Source: Streptomyces sp. NBC_00287 (GTDB lineage: Bacteria; Actinomycetota; Actinomycetes; Streptomycetales; Streptomycetaceae). From it: a stretch of 64,000 bases of DNA. Of this stretch, positions 19,829 to 27,326 are shown piece after piece. The stretch covers positions 3,472,001 to 3,536,000 of the forward strand of contig NZ_CP108053.1 in NCBI RefSeq assembly GCF_036173105.1, read 5' to 3'. Made by a program: the position numbers and the translations under genes. The notes below the pieces were generated by a model. That model was not told the DNA's origin. It saw nothing but the letters and a program-made list of their open reading frames with translations, and searched no databases. Within the stretch, counting starts at the first letter, position 1. Every line of letters starts with the position of its first letter.

Positions 19829-19856
19829 AATCTATTGTCGTTACTCTACCTGTCAG
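19829..19856 (-). promoter_or_regulatory. Candidate promoter for the dpdA operon
   Basis: On the minus strand CTGACA (19851-19856) and TAGATT (19829-19834) are separated by 16 bases, close to the vegetative consensus, and lie about 30 bases before the GTG at 19796. The 112-base divergent spacer (19797-19908) is AT-richer than its surroundings and must also hold the promoter of the preQ0 operon, for which I see no equally good match. Confidence 0.45.
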
Positions 19857-19908
19857 TTTTCGCGCTAGGGTTCATCCGTACACACAGACCTAGGTAGGGA
19901 GCAAGGGC

Positions 19909-20619
19909 ATGGCGGAGCGTCCCGCGATCGTTCTACTGAGTGGTGGCCTGGACTCGACGACTGTTCTGGCGATCGCCAAGGACCAGGGCTACACGCCGTA
20001 CGCGCTGAGCTTCCGCTACGGCCAGCGGCACAGTGTGGAGCTTGAGGCTGCGAAGCGCGTGGCTGCGGCGCAGGGGGTTGCGCGCCACGTGATCGCGGAC
20101 ATCGATCTGCGAGTTTTCGGCGGCTCCGCTCTCACGTCCGACATCGATGTGCCGAAGCACGAATCCTTGGATGATGCCGACAACAAGGACACCGGCAGCA
20201 GCGTGCCCGTCACCTACGTTCCGGCGCGCAACACGATCTTCCTGTCCTTCGCGCTCGCCTATGCAGAGACAGTTGGGGCGAGCGACATCTTCACCGGCGT
20301 GACCGCGGTCGACTACAGCGGCTACCCGGACTGCCGCCCCGAGTACATGGAGGCCTACGAGCGCATGGCCAATCTAGCCACCCGCGCCGGGGTCGAGGGC
20401 ACACAACGGCTCAAGCTTCACTCGCCGCTCATCGCCATGTCGAAGGCCGACATCGTCCGCGAAGGCCTGCGTCTCGGCGTGGACTACTCCCTCACCTCCT
20501 CCTGCTACGACCCGGACGAGCAGGGACGGGCTTGCGGGCACTGCGAGACTTGCCTGCTCCGCCTTAAGGGCTTCGCCGAGGCCGGCGTCACCGACCCCGT
20601 GCAGTACCAGGGCGCGTGA
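19909..20619 (+). CDS. queC: QueC, 7-cyano-7-deazaguanine (preQ0) synthase
   Basis: 236 residues, ATG preceded by GTAGGGAGC. Converts 7-carboxy-7-deazaguanine to preQ0 using ATP and ammonia. The PP-loop [11 protein letters not shown] (residues 9-19) and the C-terminal zinc cysteines (SSCYDP then [11 protein letters not shown]) are intact, as is the [12 protein letters not shown] block. First gene of a four-gene operon that overlaps stop-to-start with queE and runs away from the dpdA operon. Streptomyces lack a de novo queuosine pathway in general, so a private preQ0 supply for DpdA is the natural reading; a preQ0-derived antibiotic (toyocamycin type) is the alternative, but no further genes of that kind are present. 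Confidence 0.93.
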   Translation: MAERPAIVLLSGGLDSTTVLAIAKDQGYTPYALSFRYGQRHSVELEAAKRVAAAQGVARHVIADIDLRVFGGSALTSDIDVPKHESLDDADNKDTGSSVPVTYVPARNTIFLSFALAYAETVGASDIFTGVTAVDYSGYPDCRPEYMEAYERMANLATRAGVEGTQRLKLHSPLIAMSKADIVREGLRLGVDYSLTSSCYDPDEQGRACGHCETCLLRLKGFAEAGVTDPVQYQGA

Positions 20620-21257
20620 GAATGACCTACCTGGTCAAGGAGATCTTCTACACCCTGCAGGGCGAAGGGAGTCACGCAGGTCGTCCAGCCGTCTTCTGCC
20701 GCTTCTCCCGGTGCAACCTGTGGACGGGCCTGGAGAAGGATCGTCACCGTGCGATCTGCCAGTTCTGCGATACAGATTTCGTCGGAACCGATGGAGAAGG
20801 CGGTGGTCGGTTCCGGTCCCCGGACAACCTCGCGCAAGCCGTCGAACAGGCGTGGCCGTCAGCCTCCCGGGAGCACCGGTTTGTGGTGTGCACCGGCGGC
20901 GAGCCGCTCCTGCAGCTTGATGAAGCAGCGATCGAGGCGCTACATGCACGAGGCTTCGAGGTGGCTGTAGAGACGAACGGCACCCGCGTACCGCCGAAGG
21001 GTATCGACTGGATCTGTGTCAGCCCCAAGATCGGCTCCGAACTGATCGTGACCGGCGGTGATGAACTGAAGCTGGTTTACCCCCAGTTGGGCGGCGACCC
21101 CCGTCAGTTCGAGCACCTGGACTTCCGGTACTTCCGGCTCCAGCCCATGGATGGCCCTGACGTTGAAGCCAACACTAGGGCGACCGTCGAGTACTGCATG
21201 AAGAACCCGCGCTGGATCCTCTCTCTCCAGACGCACAAGTTTCTGGGAATTCAGTAA
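20616..21257 (+). CDS. queE: QueE, 7-carboxy-7-deazaguanine synthase
   Basis: 213 residues from the GTG at 20616 (GTGA overlap with queC); the ATG at 20622 is an equally possible start. Radical SAM enzyme that contracts 6-carboxytetrahydropterin to CDG. The cluster-binding cysteines have the QueE-specific long spacing: C33-x14-C48-x2-C51 (numbered from the GTG), in place of the usual CxxxCxx[26 protein letters not shown] and VAVETNGT are conserved substrate and SAM-binding blocks. Ends with TAATG, sharing a base with queD. Length is normal for actinobacterial QueE. Confidence 0.93.
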   Translation: MRMTYLVKEIFYTLQGEGSHAGRPAVFCRFSRCNLWTGLEKDRHRAICQFCDTDFVGTDGEGGGRFRSPDNLAQAVEQAWPSASREHRFVVCTGGEPLLQLDEAAIEALHARGFEVAVETNGTRVPPKGIDWICVSPKIGSELIVTGGDELKLVYPQLGGDPRQFEHLDFRYFRLQPMDGPDVEANTRATVEYCMKNPRWILSLQTHKFLGIQ

Positions 21258-21613
21258 TGGAAATCTTCCGCGAGTTCACTTTCGAAGCCGCGCATCGCCT
21301 GCCCAACGTGCCCGAGGGTCACAAGTGCGCGCGCCTGCATGGCCATTCCTACAAGGTCATCGTCCACGTCGAGGCTCCCGTCGGCCTTGAGACGGGCTGG
21401 GTCATGGACTTCGGTGACCTCAAGAAGGCTTTCAAGCCCCTCGAAGCACAGCTCGACCACTACTACCTCAACGACATTGAGGGCCTGGAGAACCCGACGA
21501 GCGAGGTCCTCGCCCGCTGGGTCTGGGAGCGGCTGAAACCGACCCTCCCCGACCTCTCCGCAATCACCGTTCGCGAGACGTGCACGTCCGGCTGCACCTA
21601 TCGGGGCGCGTGA
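21257..21613 (+). CDS. queD: QueD, 6-carboxytetrahydropterin synthase
   Basis: 118 residues, complete. Turns dihydroneopterin triphosphate into 6-carboxy-5,6,7,8-tetrahydropterin. Zinc ligands H13, H28 and H30 (AAHRL, LHGHSYK) and the catalytic C24 (KCARLHGH) are all present, and the Cys three residues before the HxH pair supports QueD over the eukaryote-type PTPS. ATG overlaps the queE stop (TAATG). The middle step of the private preQ0 operon. Confidence 0.93.
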   Translation: MEIFREFTFEAAHRLPNVPEGHKCARLHGHSYKVIVHVEAPVGLETGWVMDFGDLKKAFKPLEAQLDHYYLNDIEGLENPTSEVLARWVWERLKPTLPDLSAITVRETCTSGCTYRGA

Positions 21614-21616
21614 GCG

Positions 21617-22384
21617 ATGCACGACATCCAGAACGAGACCGACTCCCGCGGCATCGAGATCGACGAGGTCGGCATCAGCGGCTTGCGCTATCCGCTGTAC
21701 TTCGAGGACGGCCACCTCCGTCAGGAGAGCGTCGCAGAGATCGAAGTGACCGTGCGGCTTCAACATGACCGCCGCGGCACCCACATGAGCCGCATGGTGG
21801 CTCTCGTACACGAGTATCTTCGCCGGTTCGATCCGCGAAAGCTGCCGTACGTCCTGAAGGTCGGTGCGGACCTCCTTGATGCGCCCGCCCTTTCGGTATC
21901 GGTTGCCGTCCCGTTGAGCACGGTCGTGATCGCGCCGGCGAGTGGGGCCGAGTCGTGCCAGGTTCATGATGTCCGGTTCGACGGTCGTTGGGACGACGGG
22001 GACACGACGGTGATCACGTCGGTCACCACCGAGGTCACGAGTCTGTGCCCGTGCTCGAAGGCGATTTCTGATTACGGCGCCCATAACCAGCGCAGCCGCG
22101 TCACGCTGTCTGTGACAGGACGCGGCGACACTCCTTATCCCTTTGGGGTGCAGCAGGCCGTCCGACTTCTGGAGAAGTGCGCGTCGGCTCCGGTAGTTCC
22201 TTTGGTCAAGCGTCCCGATGAACGCGTCCTGACGATGCAGGCGTACGACCACCCAGTGTTCGTTGAGGACATGGCACGCGACGTCAGCCGGGCCTGCCGT
22301 GATCGAGGGCTCGTCCACTCGGTGCGAGTACGCAACCTTGAGAGCATCCACAGTCATGACGCCGTCGCGCACATCTCTGGGTGA
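21617..22384 (+). CDS. folE2: FolE2-type GTP cyclohydrolase I
   Basis: 255 residues starting three bases after queD. Opens with IQNETDSRGIEIDEVGIS and has the catalytic LCPCSKAISDYGAHNQRS segment, both diagnostic of GCYH-IB (FolE2) rather than FolE. Makes dihydroneopterin triphosphate from GTP, the first step toward preQ0. FolE2 enzymes tolerate several metals, so this step would run when zinc is scarce; that physiological point is inferred. As the last gene it completes a self-contained route from GTP to preQ0 independent of the folate pathway's own FolE. Confidence 0.92.
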   Translation: MHDIQNETDSRGIEIDEVGISGLRYPLYFEDGHLRQESVAEIEVTVRLQHDRRGTHMSRMVALVHEYLRRFDPRKLPYVLKVGADLLDAPALSVSVAVPLSTVVIAPASGAESCQVHDVRFDGRWDDGDTTVITSVTTEVTSLCPCSKAISDYGAHNQRSRVTLSVTGRGDTPYPFGVQQAVRLLEKCASAPVVPLVKRPDERVLTMQAYDHPVFVEDMARDVSRACRDRGLVHSVRVRNLESIHSHDAVAHISG

Positions 22385-22832
22385 TGTTCCCTCCTTGCAG
22401 ATGGTGCACGAATTCGACCTGATTGAAGGCCTCGAGCCTATGGCGATGCGTTTCAGGGGGGATCCGTGGTGGGACTCAACTGCCGCCTGAAGAGCCGGGA
22501 ACATAATGGCGCTTGGGCGCGACGGGCAGGATGAACTCGCTGCTGCTGGCTTTCAACCTCCTTCCGGCCCGCTTCTCTGCGGAGAAGATCGTCGGAGTGC
22601 TGGTCGAATTCGAATCTGCTGCGCAACTGGCCGTCCTCCGCGCGAAGCGCGGCGGCAGCCACGTGGTCGCCTCGATCGTTCATGAGTCCCCGTCAGCGAA
22701 CTGACGGGGACTCATGAACGATCGGAACCTCGGCACGGGATTCGTCTTCAGCTATGACGAATCCGTGTCGATGCAGGAACGTGGCACTATGCGCAACCGG
22801 CTTCTGCGCCTTCCCGGTATCACTGAGCGTTT
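22385..22832. other. Non-coding stretch after the preQ0 operon
   Basis: No gene that I can support. A 29-codon frame at 22401-22490 (starts MVHEFDLIEGLEP) and a 63-codon frame at 22513-22704 lack ribosome sites or known relatives. The stretch includes the long hairpin at 22673-22724, the likely end of the preQ0 transcript. Confidence 0.5.
22673..22724. terminator. Perfect 24-bp hairpin with a CGAA loop
   Basis: Arms 22673-22696 and 22701-22724 are perfectly complementary with a four-base loop. There is no T-run, as is common for Streptomyces terminators. It probably stops transcription from both the preQ0 operon and the region on its right; it could also be a scar of an inserted element because it is longer than a terminator needs to be. 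Confidence 0.6.
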
Positions 22833-23072
22833 TCAGCGTTGCCTCTCCAGGGTGAGGACGGCCTTGGTGATGACGGTCATGCAGTTGGGGCTGATGCGGG
22901 ATCTGCGGAAGATCTGCCAGGACTTCAGTCGTGCTCTGCCGCGTTCGACGGGCGCTCGTGCCTGGGCGAGGGCGCGGTTGAGTTCACCGCCGGGTGGGCG
23001 TCTGAGGCCGGTGGTGACCCAGGAGCCGGCGCCGGTGTAGGCACGGTCGGCGAGGATCGGACGCCTTGTCGC
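22833..23072 (-). pseudogene. Truncated IS5-type DDE transposase C-terminus
   Basis: Minus-strand frame ending at a TGA (22833-22835) reads ILADRAYTGAGSWVTT ... VERGRARLKSWQIFRRS ... VITKAVLTLERQR, the C-terminal third of a DDE_Tnp_4/IS5-family transposase, including the ADRAY block before the last catalytic residue and the VER(G)xARLK block. Everything upstream of about 23072 is missing or out of frame, and there is no intact start. Remains of an insertion, not an active element. Confidence 0.75.
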
Positions 23073-23292
23073 TCGCAGATTTTTACGATCTTACCTCCAG
23101 GGCAAGCATCCGGGCCGCGTCCTCATTCCCCCAACCCCGTAAGCTCCAAGGCCTTCTTCACGGTCTTCTGGAGGCTCCTGAGCGTCACGTCGAGACCGTC
23201 GGGGGTCTCAACCCGTGCCGCTCCAGCCCCTCCCGGCGCTACCTTGGGCTCATGGCGCTCCCCATCGTCACGGGCCCACGGTCTCCTGCGGG

Positions 23293-23685
23293 TCACACAG
23301 TGCGAGCCCTCGGAGTGCCCTCACGTGGCTCGTACTCATCCTCGACCTCGATCAGCCGCCACGCAGGGTGGAAGTCGCGGTGGCCGTCGTACGCCGCAAC
23401 GAGTGAGTGGATCACCGGGCTACGGAATTCCCGCGAGAGTCCGGCCCACAACTCGCTGGCCGCCCTCTTCCAGAGGACGCGCCCCTCGTTGTCCTCCGCC
23501 CTCCGCGGAAACTCCTCCACCCAGTCCATGAGTCGACGTTTCGCCTCGACGTCAGCGAGGACCCGGGCCTGCAACTTTGCCACGTCTTGGTTCTTGCCGG
23601 GCTTCAGTGCGCGAGCCGCAGTTTCGTCCTCGTCAAGACGGGCCCAGAGGAACTCCATCATGGCCTTGAATTCGTCATCTCTCAT
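23293..23685 (-). CDS. DUF6221-family protein
   Basis: 130 residues, ATG with a GGGGG ribosome site eight bases away. The opening LWARLDEDETAARAL and the closing part HPAWRLIEVEDEY resemble the small DUF6221 proteins common in Streptomyces genomes and their phages; their function is unknown. The usual family has a central cysteine/histidine segment that is not obvious here, so the match is partial. Acidic and soluble, with no membrane or signal sequence. It stands alone, flanked by transposase debris on both sides, and is probably cargo of the island. Confidence 0.6.
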   Translation of the reverse strand: MRDDEFKAMMEFLWARLDEDETAARALKPGKNQDVAKLQARVLADVEAKRRLMDWVEEFPRRAEDNEGRVLWKRAASELWAGLSREFRSPVIHSLVAAYDGHRDFHPAWRLIEVEDEYEPREGTPRARTV

Positions 23686-23955
23686 CGCTGTTACCCCCTA
23701 GTCGGCGTTGAGAGGCCATCATCCAGCAGACCGGTCAGTCCGTGAGCTTTTTTCATGTGGCCACTGGATGACGCAGGTGAGGTGGTATGGGGGTCGCAAC
23801 GCACAAGGCCCAAAAGCCAGGCTGTACGGCAAGGGTCTGAACACGGAGCTATGTCCTGCGCCGGACGACCGTCGAGGTGATCGATGACCTGCTGCGAGAA
23901 GAACTTAACGTTGAGGACGATGCCTACGGCTTGAGCCGAGGTCACTACGCGCTTA
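23686..23955. other. Spacer with a possible gene fragment cut by the IS
   Basis: From about 23852 a plus-strand frame reads RRTTVEVIDDLLREEL then AYGLSRGHYALTELEL, protein-like but with no start codon or ribosome site in frame (a TGA precedes it) and interrupted by the IS630 element. I do not recognise it. The rest shows nothing I can name. Confidence 0.3.
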
Positions 23956-23978
23956 CTGAGCTTGAACTCGGGTTGTCG
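23956..23978. repeat. Left terminal inverted repeat of the IS630 element
   Basis: Reads CTGAGCTTGAACTCGGG followed by TTGTCG; it matches the reverse complement of 25094-25116 except for one base (C/A at the eighth position). Confidence 0.85.
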
Positions 23979-23985
23979 TATTGGG

Positions 23986-24516
23986 TTATGAGGGGTGGAG
24001 GGTGAGTCCCGTTTCTGCGAGGCAGCCGTCGAGGAGGGCCGGCCGGTACTGGATCTTGCGGAGTCCCTGGCGGACGGTGCGGATGAGGTGGTCTGTGCTG
24101 GTGAAGGCGACGTTGGTGGTGTAGCCGCGTCGCAGCAGCGACCAGATGCCTTCGACCGGGTTGAGCTCGGGAGCGTAGGCGGGTAACTGGACGACGGTCA
24201 GCCAGTTCTGGCCGTCGATGAAGCGGCGCATGTCCGCGCAGAGATGAGTGCCGAGGTTGTCCCAGATAAGGATGATGGGGGCGCCGAGCTGACGGTGAGC
24301 GGCGATCAGGAGGTCTCGGTAGTCCGTCCAGGCAAAGCTCCGGCGGCCCTCACGTCGGCTGCCATGCCGCTTGGGCCGGTAGATCAGGCGGGAGGGTTGG
24401 CCTGTCTTGTAGCAGGCCAGGGCGGCGATGGACAGCTGGCGCGAGGTGCGGCCGCGCACCCTGATCACCGGGGTGTGGCCGCGCCTGGCCCACGTGCGTG
24501 CGGTGGGCGGCGTCAT
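23986..24516 (-). CDS. IS630 transposase, C-terminal catalytic frame
   Basis: 176 residues from an internal ATG. Contains the second catalytic Asp in ILIWDNLGTH and the final Glu in YAPELNPVEGIWSLLRRG, the DDE_3 catalytic domain of IS630. The first catalytic Asp is encoded just upstream in the same frame (FEDEAGFS), before the annotated ATG, so this frame is not functional alone and needs frameshifting from the N-terminal frame. Confidence 0.8.
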   Translation of the reverse strand: MTPPTARTWARRGHTPVIRVRGRTSRQLSIAALACYKTGQPSRLIYRPKRHGSRREGRRSFAWTDYRDLLIAAHRQLGAPIILIWDNLGTHLCADMRRFIDGQNWLTVVQLPAYAPELNPVEGIWSLLRRGYTTNVAFTSTDHLIRTVRQGLRKIQYRPALLDGCLAETGLTLHPS

Positions 24517-25052
24517 CGAGAAGCCGGCTTCGTCCTCGAAGACGACCCATGCGTCGAGCGCCGCCGCGGTGTTTCCACGTGCGGCCAGGTCTCCTTCACC
24601 CAGCCACAGATGGCCTCCTCGTCGCGTTCGACGGCCCGTCTGGTCGGCACCTGGCAGGAGAAGCCATGCCTGATCAGCAGCTTGCGCACCCCTTGCAGGG
24701 TGTAGCTCTTATGGAAACGCCGGCCGATCACGGTCTTCACCCGTGACAGTGTCCAGCGCTGGTCCGGCCAGCCGTGCGCCACCGGCCCCTTCGCCAACTC
24801 CGCCTCCAGCTGGGCGAACTGGGCATCGCTCAACCGGGGAACGGAGGCGGATCCCGCTGACCGCAGGGCCCGCGGGCCGCCCTTGTCCCACAACCGCCGC
24901 CACCGCTGCACCGACCGGACGCTGACCCGTAACTCCGCCGCGATCGCCGAACTCGGCTCACCAGCGGCGAACCGCTCTGCGGCCATCATGCGGATCCCCT
25001 CGCGGAACTGCCGGCGCTCGTCCGACAGACCGCCGCCCTGCGCGTACCTCAT
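24513..25052 (-). CDS. IS630 transposase, N-terminal frame
   Basis: 179 residues: a helix-turn-helix region (AAELRVSVRSVQRWRRLW) followed by a winged-helix-like part and a KSYTLQGVRKLLIRHG segment standard for IS630 transposases. After PHVET the frame departs from the family; the expected WVVFEDEAGFS (with the first catalytic Asp) continues in the -1 frame and joins the downstream frame. The two frames overlap by four bases. A slippage at GGAAAC near 24583 would restore a full-length protein; a plain frameshift mutation is the alternative. Confidence 0.8.
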   Translation of the reverse strand: MRYAQGGGLSDERRQFREGIRMMAAERFAAGEPSSAIAAELRVSVRSVQRWRRLWDKGGPRALRSAGSASVPRLSDAQFAQLEAELAKGPVAHGWPDQRWTLSRVKTVIGRRFHKSYTLQGVRKLLIRHGFSCQVPTRRAVERDEEAICGWVKETWPHVETPRRRSTHGSSSRTKPASR

Positions 25053-25093
25053 GACAACGGAATACCGCGAGGATCAAGCCCTGTCAGCAACTG

Positions 25094-25116
25094 CGACAAC
25101 CCGAGTTCAATCTCAG
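25094..25116. repeat. Right terminal inverted repeat of the IS630 element
   Basis: CGACAAC CCGAGTTCAATCTCAG, followed by the TA target duplication. Partner of 23956-23978. Confidence 0.85.
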
Positions 25117-25118
25117 TA

Positions 25119-25356
25119 GAGGAGATGGCAGCGGCACAGCGGTATCCACGTCAGATCCGTTCCATGCTCCGTTCTCCCACCAGACCACCGAGACGCCGAA
25201 GGCTCCTTCGACCGCTGCGACCGCCCAGGACTCAGTCGGCGCGGCTGCGCAAACGAGGAAGGCCCGGTCGACGGAATGGCCGAGCGTGAAGCGGATTTCT
25301 GCGGTGCGCGTCGCCGCTTCGCGAAGATCGGAGTACGTGGGCTGTTCCGCATGCAA
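25119..25356 (-). pseudogene. Small frame interrupted by the IS630 element
   Basis: Minus-strand frame opening MHAEQPTYSDLREAATRTAE and continuing SWAVAAVEGAFGVSVVWWENG, with protein-like composition. The IS630 right end falls after PLPSPL. Without the element the frame would read on for two codons (Ser-Ala) to a TAG, so the insertion trims only the last residues, or the frame is a fragment of something older. Family unknown; no clear ribosome site. Confidence 0.35.
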
Positions 25357-25398
25357 TACCTCGAAGAGGTGGGTGCCGCTCTCACCCGCTCAGATGAT

Positions 25399-25438
25399 GT
25401 GGCTAGGGCGACGTTCAGCGGAACGTCGCCCTAGCCAC
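25399..25438. terminator. Perfect 18-bp hairpin, AGCG loop
   Basis: Arms 25399-25416 and 25421-25438 are perfectly complementary. It resembles the hairpin at 22673-22724 in style (long perfect stem, four-base loop, no T-run). Probably a bidirectional terminator between the IS-damaged region and the genes on its right. Confidence 0.55.
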
Positions 25439-25449
25439 CTCACGCGGAT

Positions 25450-25571
25450 CCATCAGATTGGACCAGTCCGGCCGCACCCTGCTCCTCATCAACGCGCTCA
25501 CCTCCCGCTGCGGCATCGTCCCGTACCCGCCCTCCGACAAGGCCGTCTGGGCGCACATCCGCCTCTGCTGA
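25450..25571 (+). pseudogene. C-terminal fragment of an anti-sigma-type HATPase
   Basis: About 40 residues ending at TGA 25569-25571: SGRTLLLINALTSRCGIV followed by KAVWAHIRL, which matches the last conserved block of the RsbW/SpoIIAB-like ATP-binding proteins abundant in Streptomyces (ESGRGLLLV...KTVWA). The N- and G1-box parts of the GHKL fold are missing and no start is seen. Debris of a regulator gene. Confidence 0.45.
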
Positions 25572-25662
25572 CATCTACAACTGTTAACCCATTCGCGCCA
25601 CCTGTGACCGAGAGATCCATTAGGTTGACTCTGCGTTCACCACCGAGCCGCCGAGGACCTGC

Positions 25663-26220
25663 ATGACACCGTTACCCGCGTTCGACCCCGCCACGGAGTG
25701 CCCTCCCCCGGGTAGGTTTCCGCTGACCTGGGACGATGTCGACTCGGAGCTGGTGAAGGCGGACGATTTCGCGGAGTCGTCCACCCGCGGCGGCCTGCTG
25801 GAGGAGCTACGGTTCCACTTCGCGCTGGTGGAGACGGCGACGGGTGCGGTGGGCCGGCTCTGGCTCGCGGGGAGCTTCGTCAGCGGCAAAATGGACCCCG
25901 AGGACGTCGATGTCACGTACCTCATACCGCCCGATGCATACGCCCGGGCGATGGCGGAAGCCGACATCGTTGACGACCTTGACAATCTGGGTACCAAGGA
26001 CTGGTGTGTGCGCCATGGTATGCGGGTGGACGCGTACGTCCTGCGCCTTCCAGAGACGGAGGACTTCCGCGCCCTCGGGGTGACCGGGGCCATGGCACCG
26101 GACGACCACAAGGTGTTCGAGCACCTCGGGGTCTACGACGAGATCTGGCAGCGTTGCCGGGGCGGACAGGACGGCATCCCAAGAGGAGCCCGGCGAGGAT
26201 ATGTGGAGGTGCTGCTGTGA
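25663..26220 (+). CDS. DUF6932-type nucleotidyltransferase
   Basis: 185 residues, ATG start. LAGSFVSGK followed by EDVDVTY gives the GSx(n)DxD metal-binding pattern of the polymerase-beta/MNT nucleotidyltransferase superfamily, and the PPPGRFPLTWDDVDSELV opening is typical of DUF6932 proteins. The family is expected to transfer a nucleotide to a protein, small molecule or RNA, but no substrate is known. The stop overlaps the next gene's GTG start (GTGA), so the two are translated together. Stand-alone in a region of mobile debris beside a DNA-modification locus, which suggests a defence or addiction function (inference). Confidence 0.7.
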   Translation: MTPLPAFDPATECPPPGRFPLTWDDVDSELVKADDFAESSTRGGLLEELRFHFALVETATGAVGRLWLAGSFVSGKMDPEDVDVTYLIPPDAYARAMAEADIVDDLDNLGTKDWCVRHGMRVDAYVLRLPETEDFRALGVTGAMAPDDHKVFEHLGVYDEIWQRCRGGQDGIPRGARRGYVEVLL

Positions 26221-27206
26221 ACACACCGCAGAACCTGCCCGACCCCTCGGACAAGAAGGCCCTGAGGGCTTGGATGCAGGCCAATCGGGGCAAGGCTCCC
26301 GGCCATGACCCGGTACGGTCGGCGGACGATCTCGCCGCAAGCCAGCGGCGCAAGCTGCTGAAGGCCGTGGGCCTTGCGACCGGCGACGCCAAAGCCGGGC
26401 CAGCGCGACGATCACTCCGGCTGGCGCTCGAAGGGGCCCCGGTCAGGGAACACCGTGTGGAGTCGTCCGTCCTCGGACAGTGGCTGATCTCCTTCCAAGA
26501 GACCGTCTCAACCATCGCGCACGCCCTCGACGAGAGCCGCCCCACACATGATTACGGGCCGCTGCCACATGCCGTCCGAAAGGCGACGCGGCTCTACGCG
26601 GCGGCCACTTTCCCCTCTTCATACGGCATGGTCCTAGAGGAGGCACCGACCAGCGAGCATGAGCTGCCATTGCCGGACATGGCCTCGGCACAGTCTCTGC
26701 TGGACCGGGCGATGGGGACCGTCCTCGACATCACCGACCGGGCCGAAGCGGGCCCGGGGGCCATCGATGCCGTCATCGAAACCGCGCTGCCACTGGGCGG
26801 GCGGGTCTTCAACCGCCTTGCCGAGCTGACGGACGTACTCGCCGTCTCGGGCGCCGACATCGGCCTGACGTGGAGTTCGCCTTACAGCGGCGTGCGCGCC
26901 TCGCGGCTTGGGTCCAGCAGCGCCCAGCGATGCCGGGACGCGCTGCGCGCCGTGCAGCCCGAGGAGGATCAGAAACGGCTCGTGGGCCGACTCGTCGGCG
27001 GCAGCATGCTGCGGGGAACGGTCGAGATCGAGACGGCCGACCGAGGCGTGATCACAGCACGCGTAAACCGCGAGGTCACCAGCCTGCTCAGTGCATACGC
27101 GAACCGCCAGATCACTGCTGAGGTCCTCGTGTCAACGGTCCGGTCGCCGCATGGACGCGAGCACCACAGTTATGCCGTGCTCGACCTGAGTCTTGACGAA
27201 AGCTGA
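26217..27206 (+). CDS. Partner of the nucleotidyltransferase, unknown family
   Basis: 329 residues from the GTG at 26217. I do not recognise the family. No signal peptide, membrane segment, Walker motif or catalytic signature is visible. The first 80 residues are basic and helical (KALRAWMQANRGKAPGHD, QRRKLLKAVGLATG); the middle is mostly helix (residues about 100-190); the end is strand-rich with SMLRGTVEIETADRGVITARV and could be a small beta domain. Co-translation with a nucleotidyltransferase suggests it is the substrate, regulator or effector of that enzyme. The pair resembles the gene layout of NTase-based toxin-antitoxin systems, except that this partner is far larger than a HEPN toxin and shows no RxxxxxxH-type motif that I can find. 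Confidence 0.6.
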   Translation: MNTPQNLPDPSDKKALRAWMQANRGKAPGHDPVRSADDLAASQRRKLLKAVGLATGDAKAGPARRSLRLALEGAPVREHRVESSVLGQWLISFQETVSTIAHALDESRPTHDYGPLPHAVRKATRLYAAATFPSSYGMVLEEAPTSEHELPLPDMASAQSLLDRAMGTVLDITDRAEAGPGAIDAVIETALPLGGRVFNRLAELTDVLAVSGADIGLTWSSPYSGVRASRLGSSSAQRCRDALRAVQPEEDQKRLVGRLVGGSMLRGTVEIETADRGVITARVNREVTSLLSAYANRQITAEVLVSTVRSPHGREHHSYAVLDLSLDES

Positions 27207-27326
27207 GGGTTACCTGCGGGCCCAACCCGCCGACCGTCCGTGCCGTCGTCCCCTCACTTCAGGGCTCAGGCCGGCGAAATTCGATGATCCCCATAAACGT
27301 CCACGGCTTACGCAGAGGGTTCCAGC

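Larger units (their letters stand above)
23956..25116 (-). mobile_element. IS630-family insertion sequence, 1161 bp
   Basis: Bounded by 23-bp inverted repeats (23956-23978 and 25094-25116, one mismatch) and flanked on both sides by TA (23954-23955, 25117-25118), the target duplication typical of IS630/Tc1-like elements. It contains two overlapping minus-strand transposase frames that together give a full DDE transposase. Removing it joins ...CGCGCT-TA-GAGGAG..., which would close a small minus-strand frame (see 25119-25356). The element looks complete; whether it is active depends on whether the frameshift between its two frames is programmed. Confidence 0.85.

Noticed and set aside
19909..22384. 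preQ0 operon as part of a toyocamycin/sangivamycin-type antibiotic cluster
   Set aside because: No phosphoribosyltransferase, nitrile hydratase or tailoring genes are present, while DpdA and DpdB-like genes lie directly opposite.
22513..22704. 63-codon frame with mostly protein-like composition
   Set aside because: No ribosome site, no family resemblance, and its end lies within the left arm of the long hairpin.
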